The position numbers and the translations under genes were made by a program. This document shows, piece by piece, positions 60,140 through 64,000 of a DNA stretch of 64,000 nucleotides. Within the stretch, counting starts at the first letter, position 1; every line of letters starts with the position of its first letter. This DNA comes from Candidatus Palauibacter scopulicola (GTDB taxonomy: Bacteria > Gemmatimonadota > Gemmatimonadetes > Palauibacterales > Palauibacteraceae), in assembly GCF_947581915.1 (NCBI RefSeq), contig NZ_CANPWG010000013.1, forward strand, positions 50,753 to 114,752. The letters run 5' to 3'. Below the pieces are notes generated by a model. That model did not search any database. It was not told where the DNA came from and saw only the letters and a list, made by a program, of their open reading frames with translations.

Positions 60140-61585
60140 CTAGATCGAGCACGTGCCGCGTCTCGCGAGGTCCGTCGCGCGCAGCCGGAGGACCACGGCC
60201 ACGTTCCCTCCCTCGGCCAGTTCCACCTCCTGCGGGGAACCGGTATAGCCGGCGCACACGGCCCGGATCGTGTAGGACCCCGGTGGCAGGTCCTCGAGGG
60301 AGAATCGTCCCGCGGCGTTCGTCACCGTACGGAAGTCCGTGTCGACGAGCACGATCCGCGCGCCCTCCATCAGCGCCGAGGTCGCCTCGTTGAGGACCAT
60401 GCCGGTGATCGTCGCCGGAGACGTTACCGGCACCGTCAGCTTCAGCGCGTCGCCGTCCGCCGCCGCAAGCGCAACCAGCGGCCCGCCCGCGTGCGGGCCG
60501 TACTCCGGAGTGAGATGGATGACGACGCCCTCCGGCAGGTCGCACACGCGATACCGTCCGAGCGAGTCGGTGCGAACGACCGTTTCCACGCGCTCGAGGC
60601 CGCCGGGATCCTCGGGGTTCGCGTACGACGCGGACACATGCGCGGCGGGCAGCCTGACCTCGGTGACCTCGTCCTCGACGAAGCCATCCAGCGCCACCTC
60701 TTCGGGGCGGCCCCGCGACTCGCACAACTTCACCTCGATCTTCGGGATCTCCGGCAGGCGCGCCGTCCAATCGGACCACAGGATGACCGCGCCGCAAACC
60801 GCGGTCGTAAAGGTCCAGGCGAACATCGGAATCTTCGTTCCGGGCTGGTAGAGCTCGGCCGCGCCGAGATCGGACACCGACATCTCTTCGAGCAGCGGGG
60901 GAAGGCGATCCAATCCCACGGTGAAGATCCCTCCCGGATACGCATCGTCCGTCCCCCAGCCGGGCGTCGTGCCGATCGGCCTCCGGTCCAGGTATACCGG
61001 AACCTTCTCGCACCGGGACAGGGGCGCGCGGTTCTGGAGGACCCACAGGTAGTCCTTCATGCGCACGAAGCCGACTTTGCTGGCCTCGATCCATTCCGGC
61101 TCGAAGAACGTGCCCCAGCCTTCTTCCATTCGGTGGTAGAAGCCGGACTCCACGAGGTCGGGCGGGCGGCCTTCCACGCCGACTTCCAGCGGATCCAGCG
61201 GGATCGCCTGCGGGGTCAGGCGCACGTCCACCCGTGGGGGCTGCTGTGCGTCGACCTCCAGCGGCGTGCTGAGCAACTCGTAGCCGAAGCGCCGCACGGC
61301 GAGCGCATATGTGCCCGGCGCAACCTGGGCGAAGGCGAAGGCGCCGTCCGCGCCCGTGATGGTCTCCCGAGCCGAACCGGAGGCGTCCGCCAGCCGCACG
61401 GTCGCGCCGTCGACCGGCTCGCCCGTCCCGTCGTCAACAACGGTTCCGGCGACCTCCACCGCCTCCTGAGCCGCCATTCCGTCGGGAACCACGGCCGGGA
61501 TCGCTGCCAGCGCGACGGCGAACAGGGAGGCACGGACCATTGCGGCTGCCGGTCCTCGCCGGCCCCGCGTCAGGGGTTCTGTCAT
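60140..61585 (-). CDS. barrel-less TonB-plug protein, tandem paralogue 1
   Basis: This protein of about 481 residues is collinear with the downstream gene over its length: 'GTVVDDGTGEPVDGATVRLA', 'RRFGYELLSTPLEVDAQQPP', 'FYHRMEEGWGTFFEPEWIEA', 'LGAAELYQPGTKIPMFAWTF' and 'CGAVILWSDWTARLPEIPKI'. The two arose by tandem duplication. ATG at 61585 is the likely start; 61540 would shorten the region before the signal. It is divergent from a small gene at 61638. No known partner. Confidence 0.74.
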   Translation of the reverse strand: MTEPLTRGRRGPAAAMVRASLFAVALAAIPAVVPDGMAAQEAVEVAGTVVDDGTGEPVDGATVRLADASGSARETITGADGAFAFAQVAPGTYALAVRRFGYELLSTPLEVDAQQPPRVDVRLTPQAIPLDPLEVGVEGRPPDLVESGFYHRMEEGWGTFFEPEWIEASKVGFVRMKDYLWVLQNRAPLSRCEKVPVYLDRRPIGTTPGWGTDDAYPGGIFTVGLDRLPPLLEEMSVSDLGAAELYQPGTKIPMFAWTFTTAVCGAVILWSDWTARLPEIPKIEVKLCESRGRPEEVALDGFVEDEVTEVRLPAAHVSASYANPEDPGGLERVETVVRTDSLGRYRVCDLPEGVVIHLTPEYGPHAGGPLVALAAADGDALKLTVPVTSPATITGMVLNEATSALMEGARIVLVDTDFRTVTNAAGRFSLEDLPPGSYTIRAVCAGYTGSPQEVELAEGGNVAVVLRLRATDLARRGTCSI

Positions 61586-61637
61586 GTGAACGTCCGTCAG
61601 GTTGAATGGCCCGGATCCCGGACCAGGAGAATAGACC

Positions 61638-61994
61638 ATGGCACCGCCCGTGAGTAGACGGGACAACCTGCGTTCGCGTCACTTTCGAGGATTCGACGAC
61701 GGCGATTCGCGCGACCCGGACCGGGCCGAGCGCTGGGCGGCCTACGACATCCGCATGCGGACGTACGCCCGCCTGTTCGACGCGGATCTGGGCCCCGGAG
61801 GCTGGGACGCGATCAACGCCTCGCACTGGGCGTACATCGAGGCTGGGCTGGACCGGCATCGCGGCGAGAGCGTCCGTTTCCTCCTCACCTACGGCGCGGG
61901 ACACAAGGGCCCGTTCCTCCGCGAACTCCGAAAGCGCGACGACATCGTGCTCCTCAACGTGGCGCCGTTCCTCGATCGGCTGGCCGCCCCGTAG
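61638..61994 (+). CDS. small protein resembling the C-terminus of DUF5694/TraB-like proteins
   Basis: This 118-residue protein contains 'RFLLTYGAGHKGPFLRELRK' and 'DDIVLLNVAPFLDRL', the pattern 'YGAGH.....L' that ends DUF5694/TraB-like proteins. The rest ('RTYARLFDADLGPGGWDAIN', 'HWAYIEAGLDRHRGESVRFL') fits the preceding helix region. If so, it is a truncated or stand-alone C-terminal domain. No signal peptide. It is divergent from the plug gene over 52 bp. Confidence 0.45.
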   Translation: MAPPVSRRDNLRSRHFRGFDDGDSRDPDRAERWAAYDIRMRTYARLFDADLGPGGWDAINASHWAYIEAGLDRHRGESVRFLLTYGAGHKGPFLRELRKRDDIVLLNVAPFLDRLAAP

Positions 61995-62067
61995 CGGCGG
62001 GCAGATGCTGTACCATCCAAAATCGGCCGTCTCGTTGCCGTCGAGGAAGGCTCGAACAAGGCTCAGC

Positions 62068-62096
62068 TTGACATCGTCTGGTCCGCTCCGTATGGT
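62068..62096 (+). promoter_or_regulatory. sigma-70-like promoter of the cysteine-rich peptide gene
   Basis: A consensus -35 TTGACA (62068-62073) is followed after 17 bp by TATGGT (62091-62096). This is the best housekeeping-type promoter I saw in the window. Transcription would start near 62103, at the first of two direct repeats. Confidence 0.65.
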
Positions 62097-62102
62097 CGTC
62101 TT

Positions 62103-62137
62103 TCAACTGGTTTTGTGCCACTCTCAACTGGTTTTGT
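62103..62137 (+). repeat. 21-bp-spaced direct repeat at the transcription start
   Basis: The 14-mer TCAACTGGTTTTGT occurs at 62103-62116 and again at 62124-62137. The 21-bp period equals two helical turns, as for protein-binding sites on one DNA face. Alternatively both copies act in the leader RNA of the peptide gene. Confidence 0.6.
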
Positions 62138-62162
62138 TCCCCCAATTCCGTGGAGAATGCCG

Positions 62163-62387
62163 ATGAACAAGGTCACCTTCCGTTGGAATCGCCCGCTCCA
62201 GCTCCTGGGCCTGCTCCTGATCGCGGCGTTGTCGGTTGGTACCGAAGCCGCGCGAGCTCAAGAAGCAGGCGACGACTGCTTTGACTTCTACGGTTGCGAA
62301 GTCTGTCCTAATGAAGACGGGACCTGCATCACATATGTCTGCCCGTTCGGTGACCCCAGGGGTGTTGGGATCCTCTGCATAGGATGA
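62163..62387 (+). CDS. secreted six-cysteine small peptide
   Basis: This 74-residue precursor has a Sec signal (residues about 12-32, 'LQLLGLLLIAALSVGTEAAR', likely cut after 'ARA'). The mature part is about 42 residues, acidic, with six cysteines at 39, 45, 48, 55, 60 and 72 ('CFDFYGCEVC', 'GTCITYVCPFG', 'ILCIG'). The start is the ATG at 62163, with GGAGA 6 bp ahead. Its TGA overlaps the ATG of a DsbA-propeller gene, so the two are translated together. Known families were not recognised. Three disulfides or bound metal are possible. Confidence 0.68.
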   Translation: MNKVTFRWNRPLQLLGLLLIAALSVGTEAARAQEAGDDCFDFYGCEVCPNEDGTCITYVCPFGDPRGVGILCIG

Positions 62388-64000
62388 CTGCAGGATCGCA
62401 CAATGCAGGGGATGAAGGAGCTGGTCGGTGGAACCGGGTCGTCAACATCGCGATCCTGGGAGTGCTCGCCATCCTGCTGTTCAATCCGTCGGGTGTGGTG
62501 GGAAGCTGGATCATAACAAAGTACAATGGATGGCAGGAGCAGCGGCGAATCGCCCTGAACTGGCCGGAGTTGACGAGCGCGTCGAGTTATCTTGGTCCGA
62601 CCCCCCTACAGGATGGTGCTGTCATAGTGGAGTTTGTGGACTATGACTGCCCCGTTTGTAAGGCGGTGGCTCCCGACGTCCTGGAGAGCGTTCGCGGCCG
62701 CGGCGTTACGGTGGTTATGCGCCACGTCCCCTCTGAGCGCGGTGGTCCGGCTGCAACGGAAGCGGCTCTCGCGGCGATTTGCGCAGAGCAGTACGGTCTG
62801 TTCCCGGAGGCGCATGGCGCGCTGATCTCGGAGGAGAGGTGGCTGGAGACGCGAGATTGGGTGGGCTTCGCCGTCAACTTGGGAGTCGGCGACCCAGAGT
62901 CGTTCGGCAATTGTGTGAGTGAGGAAGAAGCCCCGCGGCGTCGTCTCGCCCGCGATGTGGAGTTGGCGGAAGTTCTGCGGATTCCCGGGACGCCGACCTT
63001 TGTCTCGGCCGAAAAGTTGCACCCGGGTGCACCGGGACTGGGGTCGGCGCTGGCGGCCGCTGCCCCAACGCGGCCGCGCACCCGGCGTCGTCCCTCCACC
63101 GACCCGGTCTTCGATTCGTCGGAGCACAGGGATCTTTCCGAGCGGCTGCTGGACGTCCGCGGCGGCTTCTTCACGCCGGACGGCGGTCTCGTTGTGTTGG
63201 ACCGCACCGAGATCTACATCGTCGACATGGCCTCCGGGGAGCATCGAGTGGTGGGGCGCGAGGGAGAGGGGCCGGAGGAATTCGGCCACATACAGCGGGC
63301 GGTTCGCACGTCGGAGGGCGTCACCGTTAGCGACTACCTCAGGCGTCGTATCGTGTCGATTGGCCACGATGGCGACTTTGGCCACTCACGAAACTACTCG
63401 GATGTTCCGCTCAACAGCTCTCAACCGCGGCTGGTAGCCCGTCAGCCGGACGGCGGCGCGGTCTTCCGCGACGGAGTCGGCGATGCGCAGCGTGTGCGGA
63501 AGTCCGAAGGTCGATACTGGCGGCAGGCTCGGTACGTGGCGGTGGATTCCGCCGGCGGACTTCGGGTGGTCGCGGAGACACGAGGCAACGAACGGTATTC
63601 CGACACGAGACGTGACAGTCCCGTGTTGTTTGGGCACCGGACATTGGAGGCGGCAACCGCACACCGTCTCGTCGTCGCCGAAACTGACCAGGGATCCATC
63701 TCGGTATTCGACTGGAGCGGTGCGCCTGTCGCCAGTATTCCCATGCCGGCCGGCGTCAGGCTGTCCGCAGGCCAAGTGCGGATGGGGCGAGAGTCCGAGG
63801 CGTCGCAGCGGCAGCAGCAAAGGGGATGGCTCATGGAGGCCGCGGCGGACGGCAGGTTCCCGTTTGCGCCGTCGGACGTAAAGGAGCGACTCCTCTCGTT
63901 TGTGCCGGACTGGCCGGCAAACGAAGTAGCGCCCCCGATCGATGAGATGCTGACGGACTTCGATTCGAGACTCTGGGTGAGAGATTATCGGCTTCCCGGC
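62384..64000 (+). CDS. DsbA-like thioredoxin domain fused to a six-bladed beta-propeller (3' end outside window)
   Basis: The frame is open for 539 codons from the ATG at 62384 to the window edge. Residues 17-35 form a membrane anchor. Residues about 80-215 are a DsbA/thioredoxin-like domain: 'EFVDYDCPVCKAVAPDVLES' with the CPVC active site (C89, C92), and 'RIPGTPTFV' with the cis-Pro loop (Pro204). From about 240 a propeller follows: 'GGFFTPDGGLVVLDRTEIYI', the family hallmark 'GREGEGPEEFG' (291-301) and later blades. The start overlaps the peptide stop by 4 bp. A role in oxidising or binding the six-cysteine peptide is inference. Confidence 0.75.
   Translation, partial: MTAGSHNAGDEGAGRWNRVVNIAILGVLAILLFNPSGVVGSWIITKYNGWQEQRRIALNWPELTSASSYLGPTPLQDGAVIVEFVDYDCPVCKAVAPDVLESVRGRGVTVVMRHVPSERGGPAATEAALAAICAEQYGLFPEAHGALISEERWLETRDWVGFAVNLGVGDPESFGNCVSEEEAPRRRLARDVELAEVLRIPGTPTFVSAEKLHPGAPGLGSALAAAAPTRPRTRRRPSTDPVFDSSEHRDLSERLLDVRGGFFTPDGGLVVLDRTEIYIVDMASGEHRVVGREGEGPEEFGHIQRAVRTSEGVTVSDYLRRRIVSIGHDGDFGHSRNYSDVPLNSSQPRLVARQPDGGAVFRDGVGDAQRVRKSEGRYWRQARYVAVDSAGGLRVVAETRGNERYSDTRRDSPVLFGHRTLEAATAHRLVVAETDQGSISVFDWSGAPVASIPMPAGVRLSAGQVRMGRESEASQRQQQRGWLMEAAADGRFPFAPSDVKERLLSFVPDWPANEVAPPIDEMLTDFDSRLWVRDYRLPG

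Noticed and set aside
62634..63437. Short plus-strand frames inside 62.6-63.4 kb
   Set aside because: They conflict with the continuous frame from 62384 that carries CPVC and propeller motifs.

Overview
The window is a high-GC, gene-dense bacterial chromosome segment with many 4-bp start/stop overlaps and GTG or TTG starts. No gap between called genes exceeds about 250 bp. I see no rRNA, tRNA, CRISPR array, transposase or phage gene. The mix points to Gemmatimonadota: secreted beta-propellers opening with a 'VRDSAGV.IVEN' motif, DUF2723 membrane proteins, barrel-less TonB-plug proteins and AAC-type ECF sigma signals. This phylum call is inference from family content, not from a marker gene.

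Layout. 0-7 kb: the end of a GMC oxidoreductase, a divergent pair of related 12-TM transporters, a glycerophosphodiesterase, DNA polymerase IV, a small PH-like membrane protein, an HD protein and a MetS-like micro-protein. 7-13 kb: a TonB-like lipoprotein, carB and an M20 amidohydrolase. 12.8-17 kb: a probable zinc-limitation group (DUF3299 protein, ABC ATPase, FtsX-type permease with a histidine-rich loop, and folE2), then mog. 17.1-20.5 kb: argG-argH-argR behind a promoter overlapped by an ARG box. 20.5-28.6 kb: a D-aminoacylase-like lipoprotein, a GlcD-type FAD oxidase, a small membrane protein and two tandem DUF2723 proteins.

28.7-40.8 kb is one co-oriented minus-strand block. It holds an ECF sigma factor, its putative anti-sigma, two exported HEAT-repeat proteins and six exported beta-propeller proteins. 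The same candidate ECF promoter (GCGCAACC-AA, then GTGTC 15-16 bp after GCAACC) sits before the sigma gene and before two of the propeller genes, so the block looks like a self-contained regulon. 41-47.4 kb: rocD, trpE, an antitoxin-like gene, a VWA/YfbK-type protein, menG and an AbrB-like protein. 47.5-52.4 kb: a NatAB-type exporter running into a tungstate importer (tupABC). 52.4-61.6 kb: four barrel-less TonB-plug/carboxypeptidase-regulatory-like proteins mixed with a serine beta-lactamase-like hydrolase, a MATE exporter and small unknown genes.

62.0-64.0 kb holds the least ordinary element. A strong sigma-70-like promoter and a 21-bp-spaced direct repeat precede a 74-residue secreted peptide with six cysteines. 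Its stop overlaps the start of a long gene that fuses a membrane-anchored DsbA-like thioredoxin domain (CPVC) to a six-bladed beta-propeller. That gene runs off the right edge of the window.
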